The translations under genes were made by a program, and so were the position numbers. Below, piece after piece: positions 21,810-32,812 of a stretch of DNA of 64,000 nucleotides. The notes below the pieces were generated by a model that worked only from the letters and a program-made list of their open reading frames with translations, was not told the origin of the DNA and made no database searches. The stretch is taken from the NCBI GenBank assembly GCA_033807775.1, contig CM066320.1, forward strand, positions 181,322,784 to 181,386,783, in the 5' to 3' direction. Each line of letters opens with the position of its first letter. The stretch's first letter is position 1. This DNA comes from Saussurea involucrata. Lineage: Eukaryota > Streptophyta > Magnoliopsida > Asterales > Asteraceae.

Positions 21810-22933
21810 TTTTCAGCAGTACTATATGAGGTATTAGTGCTTTTGGAGACCCACATATTGACACATTCCTTTTCAGTCTTTTTCCTCATGTGGCTTTTGG
21901 ATTTAGCTTGTTTCTTAGCCACATGGTTCCTTGCAGGCTTCCTATAACCATTGGATTTATAAAAAGGTCTTTGAAAATTTATCCTTTGGTTAATAGGATT
22001 GAAATAACAGTGTTTGGCAAGGTGATTCAATCTGCCACAGATGAAACAAGGTTTTGGTCTGTTAATCCTTTGCAGATTAACTCCTTGCTTTTGTGCCCAC
22101 TGGTTATTCCAATTTCTTTGATTTCCCCTCTTTTTATCATGTTTTTGGGGCTTATTCTCTTGATATTTCTTGCAAGAACAATGTTCACAAGTTTTAGAGT
22201 TCACAACAGTGGTCTGTGTATAATGAACTCCCTTTCCCTTGTCAGTCCTCTTCATCTCATTGTTCTTAACACATGGACTTTCACATTCCTCATCAGATCC
22301 TTCTTTTTCAGTCTCATCCTCAACAACTACTTCATCTAATGGATCTACTTCAGTGGCTCCTTTAGGTAAGTCCTTCCTATCCTTGGTTTCTAATAGGTCT
22401 GACTTAGGAGGGATGTAGTTGTTATTGTAGGGTGGGGGTGTGGCATTGTACCCTATTCCTGGTTTCAACTTACTATGGATTTGAGAGTTGATTATGTTGT
22501 CCATGACTTTAGAGGCACAAGTAAACTTTTCTACATCAAGTTTAACTTTCTCAAGCTCTCCTTTTAGTTTCTCACACTCTTCCCTAGACTCTTTCAGTTG
22601 GAACTCCAGACCACCCTTTTCCCACTTCCAGTAGTTTGTATCATATGAGTGTTGAAGTTCATTGGCTTGAAAAGCCTTAATTTGTTCTTCAAACCTCTCA
22701 ACAATCAATACATAATCTCTTATGTCCTTTTCTAATCTCTTAAGGTCATCACACATTCCCTGATTGTGATCTCTATACCTTTTAACAGTGTCTATACAAG
22801 CTTGAGAACAGAGATTAGATTTTACCTCAGTAGGAATATCTGAGACTTCTGCCATGAGTGCATGATTCTGGATTGCCTCTTCTGCTTGATCACTCCAATC
22901 AAAAGTACTGTTTGATTCAATAGAATTGTCCAT
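21767..22933 (-). CDS. Short Gag, copy 3, next to the 5' LTR (copia C)
   Basis: A 388-codon frame almost identical to copy 1 (one visible change, KKYQENK for KKSQENK). This is the copy that would be translated first from an LTR-driven transcript: start codon 22933, 28 bp past the PBS. It lacks the capsid-like half and the first zinc knuckle but keeps the second knuckle. All three copies being open over 388 codons, against the broken pol, suggests recent amplification or selection; the first is simpler. Confidence 0.62.
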   Translation of the reverse strand: MDNSIESNSTFDWSDQAEEAIQNHALMAEVSDIPTEVKSNLCSQACIDTVKRYRDHNQGMCDDLKRLEKDIRDYVLIVERFEEQIKAFQANELQHSYDTNYWKWEKGGLEFQLKESREECEKLKGELEKVKLDVEKFTCASKVMDNIINSQIHSKLKPGIGYNATPPPYNNNYIPPKSDLLETKDRKDLPKGATEVDPLDEVVVEDETEKEGSDEECESPCVKNNEMKRTDKGKGVHYTQTTVVNSKTCEHCSCKKYQENKPQKHDKKRGNQRNWNNQWAQKQGVNLQRINRPKPCFICGRLNHLAKHCYFNPINQRINFQRPFYKSNGYRKPARNHVAKKQAKSKSHMRKKTEKECVNMWVSKSTNTSYSTAEKVSTASSRLVLLSH

Positions 22934-22961
22934 AATAATTGTCGAATTCTAAGAAACACAA

Positions 22962-22973
22962 GCTCTGATACCA
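22962..22973 (-). other. Primer binding site of copia C
   Basis: Minus strand TGGTATCAGAGC, 2 bases from the 5' LTR, complementary to the initiator tRNA-Met 3' end. Confidence 0.9.
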
Positions 22974-22975
22974 CT

Positions 22976-23819
22976 TGTCAGGATCGATTCTTAACAAGAT
23001 TAACAATACTTAGAATTCAGAATTAAAGAATCTGCGGAATAGAACTTTAATTCTCACAATCAATGAACAGAATATCAGAAAATACACAGTTGTTTGTATT
23101 CACTGTTTCGACTCACAAGATTAACAACCAAACCTCAATCTTGATGAACAGGCTCAATCAAGACGACTTCTACTTCTCTAGAAATAGGGTTCTTAAACCT
23201 TGAGGTTAATTCTCTCTAAAACACAATCGAATTCTAATTGTATTTCGTATATCGTATTATTTTTTCTCTTCGTTTTCGTCTCTTTAATAGCTATCTATCA
23301 ACAAATATATATACTGAATAATTACAAGATAACTATCAAAATAAGATTGATCTTCAGAATATTCTTTTAAGTATATCTTCAATCAATCCATCTTTATCTC
23401 CTTCAATCTCGCATTCCATGTTCTGATCCCAAGCAGTATTAACTTCATTCTTCTCAAGCAGTACTAATAATCTTCCAGCAGTAGTAATGTTCGATATGCC
23501 CAAGCAGTACTAACAGTTTTCGTAAGACACCAGCAGTACTAACTTTTGATCAGCAGCATTAATGATATTCCAGCAGTAGTAATATACCAGCAGTATTAAC
23601 TTTGTTCAGCAGTATTAACCATGTACCAGCAGTAGTAACTTGTCTAGCAGTACTAATCATGTTCTTGCAGCATTAATGACTCAGCAGTACTAACCTTGAA
23701 CTAGCAGTACTAACTTGATCCAGTAGTACTAACTTGACTAGAAGTACTAACTTGATCTGGCAGTAGTAATGTTGTTCTGGCAGTACTAACCATACTTAGC
23801 ATATCTTCAGTTCCCAACA
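22976..23819 (-). repeat. 5' LTR of copia C
   Basis: 844 bp, pairs with 10266-11109; by eye about six differences. It contains the full word array and, on the far right, the outer about 110 bp that the internal fragments lack. Confidence 0.92.
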
Positions 23820-24395
23820 GCGTATTTGGGTGAATTGGGATTGTAACTCATTTTTGGGAAAACGCTTTACACTTTTGGGAAGGATTCCCATGGATTTTGA
23901 GTGCGTTGGAAAATGAGTCGCTTATGCCGTTTGGGAAACCTTTTTGGGAAATGATAGTCTTTGTCGCAAGCTTTCATTTAAAGATTTATTTAAATCACGA
24001 CTATAATAATTAACTGACGATTTATGATTTGATATAGTCATGATAAAATGCTTGAACTCACTAGGCGTAAGCCTAACCCTTTTTATTTGTCGGCATGTGC
24101 AACAGGTTCAGGTTGGGGTAGCTCTAGCTACACTGTGAAGTGGCGAGTGCTAGTAAAGTGCACGAGAGGTGAATAGCTTAAGTTATGTTTTCCGCATTTA
24201 CCCTTGGGAAGTAGCACTTGTATTTGGATTAAGTGATGTCTGAAGTGGGTTTAGCCTTGGTAATGAGACTTATGTAGTATGTATTGCTTGGAGATAACCA
24301 TTGTTTGTAATTGGAGGTATTTTACTTATTGTTTCAGATGTAATATCAAAAATTTTAAATTAGTTGCTCTTTCCAAATTTGAGGGTGTTACAAGT

Positions 24396-24407
24396 TGGTA
24401 TCAGAGC
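24396..24407 (+). other. Primer binding site of element D
   Basis: TGGTATCAGAGC three bases after the 5' LTR end (24392), matching initiator tRNA-Met. Confidence 0.9.
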
Positions 24408-27400
24408 ATAAGTTTGTGAGATTTAGGTGTTGATTTTGAATACCTAGACTCAAACTAGTGTTTGTTTAAGTAAATGAGAGTGAAATTCACCATTAGGCAC
24501 TGTAAGATAGAATGTTTTGAGGTTGATGAATGTTGTTAGAAACGAGAATCACTTCGAGAGTAACAAGGATAATCATGTGCGGTGCGTTCATAGTGACACC
24601 TGGCCAGTGTCATGGTGAACCTACTAGTACATGTGCATGCTTGAATTGCTTTCATGTAATGATTGTTGGGGTAGTAAAGGAAGTTCTAAACTAGTAGCCG
24701 TTGGAATAGATGGACGATTCTAGTATTAATCACTTGGAGTGACGATAAGCATGATAATTGCTTTAAGTAGACCATTTCGGGTCGAGGTTGATGGTTGGAT
24801 TAGAACCATAGGCTTATTGAGCCGACTATGAATTGAGGAAAAACCGTAAAGTTAATGGATGTAATTTCCAACTTGCCTTAAGAGGTTTGATTATCCGGAT
24901 GACAATAGTGGACCAGAGGGATTTGGGGGAGTATGAGTGAGACGTTGAATGCCGACTAAGTCATGCACAAAATTTATGTTGAAAATAAATTGCATCAGCT
25001 ATTTCTTGTGTTTCCAATCCTTATGCGGATTGCGTTTTGAATTTTGAGAAATGGTTAGCACACACACAAGATTTCAAATCATGGTTTTGAAGGTGCATGA
25101 AACCCTTTTATTTCGGGAGTTGCAAAATCCGCCGGAACTTGTTTTGTTTATTTCATTGTTGTTCAACATTGTTTTGGATATAATGATAATCGTATTTTGT
25201 GATGTTTAAGATGTTAGGCAAGTAACTACGGCTTATAACTTTAACATTGGATCTCCTCCACATATGTTAAAGTTTGGACGGAAAGTTATCTTCTATGATG
25301 TCTGTGTATGATTATTTTGGAGAATTCGTTTAATGTGAGTTGTTAAACAATGTTGTTTATGCGGTATTGCCATAGAAGAGATTTTGGAATTTGGCATTTT
25401 GGCATTTTGCCGTGATTTTGCTTATAACAATTTGGCTTGGGAGCATGATGTTTAGCGCCGTTTATTGACTTGGAGTCATTGAATCCATTGAGTTTCATGA
25501 AATTTCGTTTTACGACATGTCGGGCCGTGTGAGTGCAAGGTTTATAAGGTGCACACCTTAGTTATAACGTATGTTGATTTTGGAGTTTATTTGGGCATTT
25601 TGACTCAATTGGGTTTTGTCGAGAAGTGTTATTTGAGCCGGAAGGCAACCAAACGGGACGCTTGAGAATTTTGATGTCGCGTTGTTTCTCTTTTGAAGAA
25701 TTGTGTCAGCACGTTTTGGTTGCAATTTACCTAATTGTACAAATTGATTCATATGTGGCGTGAGTAGTGCATGAAAGAATATGCAGATTGTATTTCTTAA
25801 TGATTTGCTTATGTGAAAAGTTTACGAGTTATGTTGGACATTTAGTCCCGCTCGAGTTTTGTTGAGAAAAGTTAATTTTATGCCATAAGGCGACTAAGAA
25901 GAGATGAGTTTGGAACTCTAGCGTCGCGTAACTTTTCCTTAAAGAGTTGGTGTTATTAAGCATTTTGTTGCAAATAGTTCAATGTATGGATTGATTTGTA
26001 CATGACTTAAGTGGTGCATGAAAGAACATTTTGGTGACATTTCATAATGATTTACTTAGTGCGCATTTGGTCAGTTAAATGTTTATTATCATTTTATGTA
26101 AAATGTGTTATATCGACTTCGGGGTATGCATAGCTTGGTAACCATTGTCTCGCAACACTTTGTTAAAAGAATCATGAGTGACTACTAACTCATTGTATAA
26201 ATGATGACCATTTGGTCAAAGGGTATTTTGGTGTTGTAGAAATCATGCATAGTTCGCAGTATTTTACATTCTGAAACCACAAAGGTATGAGTCGTTCACA
26301 TCGGTCAATTTTGATTTACCGAGTATTTTGGAAAATTGAAAATCTTATTGGTTTGGAAGAAATGTGTATTTTGAGTATTTGGACAAATACATTTTAAGCA
26401 ATTACGTTTTGACGTTTTGTGTGCCAAGTACGAAACCTTGAGAAAATGCTTCGTGAGGAAGATTTTAGAAAATTTTTGTATAAAATCATAGTACGCGGGA
26501 TTTCTTATGTTTTGGACATTGATACGCACCGTTGGTGCAATTTGGGATTTGAAAATAGGTTGGAACCCTTTTTGGTGCCAACAATTATTAACACTTAATT
26601 CCTTGTATGTTTTGGAAAACGCACTGGTGAGTGCAAGTTTGCCGGGAACGTCTTATTCAAATGGCATTATAGTACCGGACGGGAAATTTTGAGAAATTGA
26701 TTTAAATAGTTTCCTCTTTTGGGAAAATTGGTCGCGAACTGTTTGATGCATGTAATTTCGTTTCAAGGAAATTTGTAATGGTAATGTTACAAACTTGCAT
26801 GTCTACCCCAATGTGAAGTTGTATAATGTTTTAGTCGATATTTTCGAGTGATGGAAACGTATGGGTTTTTGTATTAACTAAGGAATTTGCACAAGTCATT
26901 TTGTGTTTTGGCTAAGAGTATTGTTAAACCGTTCCATCGTTTTTTGTAATAAACTGACGCGCGCAAAATTTTGTTGATAAACCTTGCCTCATGCCGTTTT
27001 ATGGTTGGCAAGGAAATGTTGGGGTCGAATGTCGTTTGGAACGCTTCTGAAATACATACACACTTTGGGTTGCACCCCGTTTAAGGTCGAGCAATCACTT
27101 TACATGCATGTCATTAGTCAATCCATACTAGAACTGTAGCGGTTCCTTCTAGAAAATTTGTTTGTTACGCTTTTGCGTTTTGTGGGTAAACGGAACTGCA
27201 ATGAAATGATTTTTCAACATGATTTTCACAGGTGGGACGAGTGTGTCCAGTTTTACGTTACTACCTGATAGTAGTAGTTTTGTGCGTACGGGTATTTGAG
27301 ATGGAAAATCTTGGTGTTGAAAATGTTTTACATATGATTTTGATTATTGGCATATTTATTGAGTAACGCACTTGAAAATCTTGAACTCGTTAGGACCTTG

Positions 27401-28237
27401 GAAAGGGTATGTAACCTAGTTGAAGGTAAGTGCGTGTAACACTTCGACGGTGGAAGGTTGAGTATTCCACGCGTGTTGGTATTAAGGGCCAAATGATATC
27501 GGTAGCAAGGTAAATGTATTGGTGGTAATTGGAGGGCAGACTTGCGGTAACGCTTTTCGAGGTTGGTATAACCGTTTTGATGACGACATTAATTTTGTGG
27601 AAACCCTCGGTAAACGGAACTCGTGTGTTCCGAGTTTGGTGATATAATTAGGTGTCGACTTTTGGGCTTGAGACCAATCACCTTTAGTGTACTCGGGGGA
27701 TTGTAGCCCGATTTTAAAGGAATGAGGGCAATGGTAGTAGTAACCTTAAGATGCTCAATTGTGATGAGTGGTTTTGATGGAATGACCTTCGGGTGTGATT
27801 AATGAACCTGTCAGATAATGATTCATGTGAGATGAATTTTGGAGTCTAATAGAACTCGTTGGAGTTAATCGGCAGTTAATGGTAGGAATGATCGAAATTG
27901 ATGATTCAGTTGGGTACGTTAGTGAACAAACCTTGGGATGAATTAGAGTCGAAAACTGAAACCGGGAAGTATGGAACATCCTAAGGTTGGGAGGCGACCG
28001 AAATCGTTTGGTTGGGAGTTTCCCGATGGTGGGAATGTTTATCCGAACATAAGTACAGTGTACTCAAATGGGTTTTGTTGGTAAGAAATTATTCGAGGAA
28101 TTGCCTTTATAAGACTGTGTGGAGGAATTTAGATTCCGGTTAGGAATTGATTAATTATGGTCGACAGTAAGTCGGTTGGTTTTGGATTGTAAAGGATGTA
28201 GATTTCGAGGACGAAATCATCCTAAGGTTGGGAGGAT
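24408..28237 (+). other. Non-coding internal region of element D
   Basis: About 3.8 kb between PBS and 3' LTR. No frame exceeds about 80 codons on either strand and none shows gag, protease, RT, integrase or chromodomain motifs. It ends with TCGAGGACGAAATC, then TTGGGAGGAT (28228-28237), which serves as PPT. This fits a large retrotransposon derivative that relies on proteins of a coding relative. Confidence 0.75.
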
Positions 28238-29643
28238 TGTAACACCCGTAATTTTGGATAAGTACAACTTCGATTTAGTGAGGAATCGATCTTTTAAGAA
28301 AATTATGGAAAATAGGATTTGGAGTTAAATCATAGATTTGATAGTCTTGTTGGATGGAGAATTCAAATACGAGTCCAACGGGCCTTTCCGGAGCAAAAAC
28401 GGAGCTAAAACGAAGAAGTTATGGCCAAAACAACTTTCGGTACAATCTCGGCTAAAGTGACCAGCGAAAGTGACACTTGTGTCACTCTCGCTGGTTTTGT
28501 ACCAAGGGTTTTTGAGGTTCAGCGAGTATGACACTCGCGAGAGTGACATGGTCACTCTCGCCGTGTCACTTTCGCCGTCGGACTCCAGAAGGTTTTAAAA
28601 CCCTTTTTCTTCTTTCTTCTTCCTCATTTTTCACTCTCACTCTCAAACCCTCTCGGCTCTCTCTCTAAAAATCGCCCCTCTCACCAAATCGGTTTCTTTC
28701 CCCAAGTTAACCACAAATCCTCCCATCTCCTCTTCATCCTCTCCACTTGAACCAACCCACTCCACCATTGATGTTCATTTTTGGAGCTTAGAGCCGTTGG
28801 AAGTTTTGGAGCTCTCTTTTGGAGGATTCAAGTGATTAAGGTAATTTCTAGTTAGATTATCATTATATTTCACTTTATTTCCTTATTGTAGTGTTATGGG
28901 TCGATTTTGGTGGTGATTGATTGGGAAAATCGTTATCCCCTTCATGTATAAAACTAGGGTTTGGTATGAAATGGGTATTTTGGTATGTTACGGATGGATG
29001 ATGATACCTTATGGTAGGATTGTGATACTGATGGTTGGGGTTTCACAAATCTAGGTTTTGGAAGTTTTGGCTTGAGGATGCAAACTTCATCAAAGGAGCT
29101 TACGTTGGAGAAACTCTAGATTTAGCTAAATCTAGCAAGGTGAGTTCAAGTTACTTTGCGAAAACGTTGTACATGCCAAAATGAGTATTTTACAAATATG
29201 TGTGTGTTTTACTTGAAAATGTATATGGTTGAGTTATTTGAATGGTTTAACTCTTTTGAAGTGTTTATCTTCATAAATGTGTAAAACACCCATATTTGGG
29301 ACTTTTAGATATTTGGATGGTTAGAAACCATGATTTGTCTTTAAAAGATTAATTGCTCAAAATGAGGTTTAAAGTGATGGTTTAATCATATATGTGTAAA
29401 TGATTTCATAAACCATTTGAGAAAATGCATCTTTAGTGTTATGGGTCATTTTGAGAATTATAAGGGTGTGAGTCCTTTGGGAAAACCCTTTTTGTTTAAC
29501 CGTGTTGAATTTTGGGGTTAATGATGATTTTGTGGTATTGCTTGCCTAAACAATGTTTAAACGTGTTTTTGACCGACGTTATGGGTCTAGCAAGCTTAGA
29601 GCACTTTGCTCGGTTTTGACTGTGAGAAAGTTCTGGGGTTAAT

Positions 29644-30208
29644 TGTTGGGAACTGAAGATTTGCCAAGTATGGTTAGTACTGCCAGAACAACAATACTAC
29701 TGCCAGAGCAAGGTTAGTACTACAAGTAAAAGTTAATGCTGCTGGAACAATGTTAGTACTGCTTGTGCATAACGATGTTAATGCTGCTTGTGATCATAAT
29801 TATGGAATGCGAGAATGTTGGAGATAAAGATGGAATGATTGAAGATAAGCATGAAAGAATATTCTGAAGATCAATTTTGTTTTGATATTTATCTTGTAAT
29901 TATTTAATGTAAATAGATTTTGATAGATAGCTATTCGGTGTGATTTTTTAGAATTCGTTTTTGTTTTAGAGAGAATTAACCTCAAGGTTTAGAACCCTAT
30001 TTCTAGAGAAGTAGAAGTCGTCTTGTTGAGCCTGTTCAACAAGATTGAGGTTTGGTTGTAAACTTGTGAGTTGAAGTATTGAATACAAACAGATTGTGTT
30101 TTCTGATTAGTTGTTCATTGAGTGTGTTTGAATTAAAGTTCTATTCCGCAAGATTCTTTAATTCTGATTTCTAAGTATAATTATTCTTGTTTGGAATCGA
30201 TCCCGACA
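29644..30208 (+). repeat. 5' LTR of copia B
   Basis: TGTTGGGAACTG to ATCGATCCCGACA. It holds about six copies of the word GTTAnTACTGC or GTTAATGCTGC in its first 140 bp. Shorter than the C LTR, mostly because it has fewer words. Confidence 0.93.
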
Positions 30209-30210
30209 AG

Positions 30211-30222
30211 TGGTATCAGAGC
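30211..30222 (+). other. Primer binding site of copia B
   Basis: TGGTATCAGAGC two bases after the 5' LTR. Confidence 0.92.
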
Positions 30223-30249
30223 TTGGTTTCTTAGAAATCTACAATCATT

Positions 30250-32793
30250 ATGGACAACACAGTTGAATCAAACAGTACTCTTGTTTCAAAGGTTCCCATG
30301 CTCAGGCCTAATGAGTTTGACATGTGGAAGATTAGAATCAAGCAGTATATTTTGCTTACTGATTATTCCATCTGGGATATTATAGAGAATGGTCCATGTG
30401 CTGAAGGAAGGGTTGGACCAGATGGCAAAAGACCCCCTCCAAAGACTGATGCAGAAAGAAAGGTTAGACAAACAGAGATGAAAGCCTTAAGCACTCTGCT
30501 TTTGGCTATTCCCAATGAGTATCAGCACCAATTTCATCACTGCACTGATGCTCAGATTTTATGGAATGCATTGGAAAAGAGATTCACTGGTACCAAGAGC
30601 ACCAAGAGGAACCAGAAGGCAATTCTTAAGCAACAATATGAAAATTTTACTTCTACAAAGAATGAGTCTATGACTCAAACTTTTGATAGATTTAATAAGT
30701 TGATTGGAGAATTGGCTACAGTTGGAGTTCGTATGGAGGCTGATGATGTAAACAGGAAGTTTCTAAGATCATTAGGTGAGGAATGGACAATGTATACTGT
30801 GTCTTTCAGACAGAATGACCAGTTAGAAGATAAAGAGCTTGATGATCTTTACAATGATCTTAGGGTATTTGAATCAGAGGTTGAAGCCAAGAAGAAGCCC
30901 TCAGGATATGTGTATAATGCTGCACTCCTATCAGCATCAACTGATTCTACTGCTAACCCTGAATCAGTTAGTACTGCTGGTGGAGTCAATCAGGAGAAGG
31001 CCAATGATTCTGTACTAGAAGCTTTCTTTTCTAGTCATGTTAACTCCTCATTAATTAATGATGACTTAGAACAGATTAATGCTGATGATCTTGAGGAGAT
31101 GGATATCAAGTGGCAGATGGCTATGCTTTCTATGAGAGTGAAGAAGTTTATAAAGAGGACTGAGAGAAACAACTTTTCCCAAAGAAGAGAAGATGGTGCT
31201 GGGTTTGACAAGTCTAAGGTGGAATGCTACAAGTGTCATAAGATGGGACACTTTGCCAGAGAATGCAGAGGTGGAGTATCTCAAAACAACCATCAACAAG
31301 CTCAGACTGGAAGCTTCAACCAGAACAGAAACTCTGTTCAAGCCCTTGTTTCTCAACAAGGAATGGGATTTGATTGGAGTGATCAAGCAGAAGAGGCAAT
31401 TCAGAATCATGCACTCATGGCAGAAGTCTCAGATCTTCCTACTGAGGTAAAATCTAATCTTTGTTCTCAAGCTTGTATAGACACTGTGAAAAAGTATAGA
31501 GATCACAACCAGGGAATGTGTGATGACCTTAAGAGATTAGAAAAGGATAGAAGAGATTATGTAGTGATTGTTGAGAGGTTTGAAGAACAAATTAAGGATT
31601 TTCAAGCCAATGAACTTCAACACTCATATGATACAAACTACTGGAAGTGGGAAAAGAATGGTCTGGAGTTCCAACTGAAATAGTCTAGGGAGGAATGTGA
31701 GAAATTAAAAGGAGAACTTGAGAAAGTAAAACTTGATGTTGAAAAGTTTTCATGTGCTTCTAAAGTCATGGACACCATAATAAATGCTCAAATCCACAGT
31801 AAGATGAAACCAGGCCTAGGGTACAATGCCACACCCCCACCCTACAACAACACATACATCCCTCCTAGGTCAGACCTGTTAGAAACCAAGGATAGGAAGG
31901 ACTTACCTGAAGGAGCTACTAAAGTAGATCCATTAGATGAAGTTGTTGTTGAGGATAAAACTAAAAAAGAAGAGTCTAAGAAAAGGAACAAGAATGTCAG
32001 TGGTGAGATCCCCTTAGAGAATTACATCAAGACTAATGAGGAAGGTGGAAGTCCCTGGGATAAGAATAATGAGATGAAAAGATCTGAAAAAGGAAAGGGA
32101 GTTCATTATACACAGACCACTGTTGTGAATTCCAATACTTGTGAACATTGTTCTTGCAAGAATTCTCAAAAGAATGAGCCCCAAAAACATGATAAAAAGA
32201 GGGGAAATCAAAGAAACTGGAATAATCAGTGGGCTCAAAAACAAGGAGTTGATCTGCAAAGGATTAACAGACCAAAACCTTGTTTTATCTGTGGCAAATT
32301 GAATCACCTTGCCAAACACTGTTATTTCAATCCTATTAACCAAAGGATAAATTTTCAAAGAACTTTTCAAAAATCAAATGGTTATAGGAAGCCTGTAAGA
32401 AACCATGTGGCTAAGAAACAAGCTAAATCCAAAAGCCACATGAGGAAAAAGACTGAAAAAGAATGTGTCACAATGTGGGTTCCTAAAAGCACTAGTGTTA
32501 GTACTGCTGCCTCAGATAGTACTGCTGCTAGCAGTGTTAGTGCTTCTAACACTGTTAGTACTTCTTCTAGAAGCAATACTGCTGCTAGCAGTGTTAGTAC
32601 TGCTAACACTGTTAGTACTTCTTCTAAAGATAATACTGCTTCTAGTGTTTGTGCTGCTAGACCAATCATCTTGACAAAGTACTCCAGTACTGAAGTTCCT
32701 CAGGTTGAAAAACTTATCCAAACTGAATGTAAGTACTTTGATGAGCAAGGGAGACCCAAGACCACATTGGCTTGGGTTCCCAATAAAAACTAA
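30250..32793 (+). pseudogene. gag: Gag of copia B, one internal stop codon
   Basis: The structural protein that forms the virus-like particle. An 847-codon frame, open except for TAG at codon 478 (31681-31683), where the short Gag copies of C have a glutamate codon; a single base change explains it. Before the stop: the copia-type Gag region (FDMWKIRIKQYILL, then LWNALEKRF, then KFLRSLGEEW) and a CCHC knuckle CYKCHKMGHFAREC near residue 326. After it: a charged coiled region, PPPYNNTYIPP, a second knuckle CFICGKLNHLAKHC near residue 678, and a serine/threonine/alanine linker coded by the element-wide word. The end is WVPNKN, then TAA. Stop readthrough is possible but a simple nonsense mutation is more likely. 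Confidence 0.85.
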
Positions 32794-32812
32794 TTGATTT
32801 ATCTTATGTGCA
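32782..32812 (+). other. Gag-pol junction of copia B
   Basis: Gag ends AATAAAAACTAA (stop 32791-32793). Pol is open in the -1 frame from 32787. Between them is TTTATCTTATGTGCAG, which looks like a plant 3' splice site (T-rich run, GCAG, then G). Elements C and A have the same order: gag stop, pyrimidine-rich run, GCAG, pol in the -1 frame. TAAAAAC is not a canonical slippery heptamer. How pol is expressed is therefore open: frameshift or splicing. Confidence 0.5.

Larger units (their letters stand above)
10266..23819 (-). mobile_element. Copia element C (minus strand), scrambled and non-autonomous
   Basis: LTRs of 844 bp (10266-11109, 22976-23819) are flanked by a perfect GCGTA duplication (10261-10265, 23820-23824). 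In element order: LTR, PBS, short gag, then two more LTR-fragment/PBS/short-gag units, an LTR fragment, integrase plus N-terminal RT, gag tail plus start of protease, a repeat spacer, ORF3, PPT, LTR. Most of gag, most of protease, the pre-integrase region, part of RT and all of RNase H are missing, so it cannot replicate alone. Sequence is close to element B, which could have supplied the proteins (inference). The two LTRs differ at only a handful of sites, so it moved recently in this rearranged form. Confidence 0.9.
8109..24392 (+). repeat. 5' LTR of element D, interrupted by copia C
   Basis: Own sequence is 8109-10265 and 23825-24392. It begins TGTAACACCCGTAATTTCGG and ends TTTGAGGGTGTTACA. 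A cluster of GTGACAC/GTGTCAC and CTCGCGAG words lies about 220-340 bp inside the start. A pyrimidine-rich stretch (8465-8620) follows. No coding sequence. Confidence 0.88.

Noticed and set aside
24408..28237. Decayed gag-pol inside element D
   Set aside because: No protease, RT, integrase or zinc-knuckle motif was found in any frame; treated as a non-coding internal region.
30211..30222. tRNA gene at the TGGTATCAGAGC sites
   Set aside because: Only the 12 bases complementary to the tRNA 3' end are present; these are primer binding sites.
32785..32793. TAAAAAC as a -1 slippery heptamer at the gag-pol junction of B
   Set aside because: The first base breaks the X XXY YYZ rule, and element A has no equivalent, so slippage here is not supported by the sequence alone.
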